NCBI RefSeq assembly: GCF_000003605.2
Contig: NW_003106595.1
Location: 343,885 to 391,091, forward strand
Direction: 5' to 3'
Origin: Saccoglossus kowalevskii
Taxonomy: Eukaryota > Hemichordata > Enteropneusta > Harrimaniidae
DNA length: 47,207 bases
Part shown: piece after piece, positions 47,093-47,207 of the stretch
How positions within the stretch are numbered: position 1 is the stretch's first letter
How the letters are laid out: every line of letters starts with the position of its first letter
Made by a program: the position numbers and the translations under genes
The notes under the pieces: model-generated
Seen by the model: only the letters and a program-made list of their open reading frames with translations
Told to the model about the DNA's origin: nothing
Databases searched by the model: none

Positions 47093-47207
47093 GTGAGGGT
47101 GGGTTTAACACCGTGGAAGCTACACAAATATCTATGTGTTTATTAATATCTAGCTTATCAAGTTTTCTAGTAATTATTAGCCTGGATTCTATGTGTACAC
47201 CTCTCTG

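Overview
This 47.2-kb window is nuclear DNA from an animal, almost certainly a non-vertebrate bilaterian. It is AT-rich and has GT-AG introns, small coding exons in kilobase introns, many short non-autonomous transposons and a 653-base run of N. Amino-acid similarity to vertebrate proteins is clear but not close. The sequence alone does not fix the phylum; an invertebrate deuterostome or a lophotrochozoan would fit. All comparisons with human proteins are from memory.

Three protein-coding genes can be supported. (1) CDIN1 (C15orf41), minus strand: six short coding exons between 19109 and 7514 join in frame into about 141 N-terminal residues. The C-terminal nuclease exons were not found and probably lie beyond the left edge. 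(2) ZC2HC1C-type double C2HC zinc-finger protein, minus strand, two coding exons (34338-32770 and 31916-31659) plus a probable non-coding first exon at about 34746. (3) MLH3, the MutL-gamma mismatch-repair and meiotic endonuclease subunit, plus strand. It has a giant first coding exon (38702-42025) and four further exons to 47092, and it runs off the right edge. The large exon contains one reading-frame break, at about 39583-39676.

Layout: 1-7513, distal CDIN1 intron or unknown sequence with one foldback repeat; 7514-19109, CDIN1; 19110-31658, long intergenic region with CTCF-like and CRE-like motifs, two decayed reverse-transcriptase fragments, a 2-kb minisatellite of 25-bp units, and a possible orphan first exon at 27086-27141; 31659-34850, ZC2HC1C; 34850-38700, divergent intergenic region holding three inverted-repeat elements, two with perfect target-site duplications; 38700 to the end, MLH3, with tandem-repeat-cored elements in its introns.

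MLH3 and ZC2HC1C are head to head here, as they are on human 14q24.3, where ACYP1 lies between them. That looks like retained ancestral microsynteny. The sequence shows no functional link among the three genes beyond their being neighbours. I did not see an obviously new multi-gene system. The most unusual structures are the minisatellite with a 325-bp (13 x 25) higher-order repeat, the transposons with about 157-bp internal tandem units, the MLH3 frame break, and a WW-like segment in the MLH3 linker.
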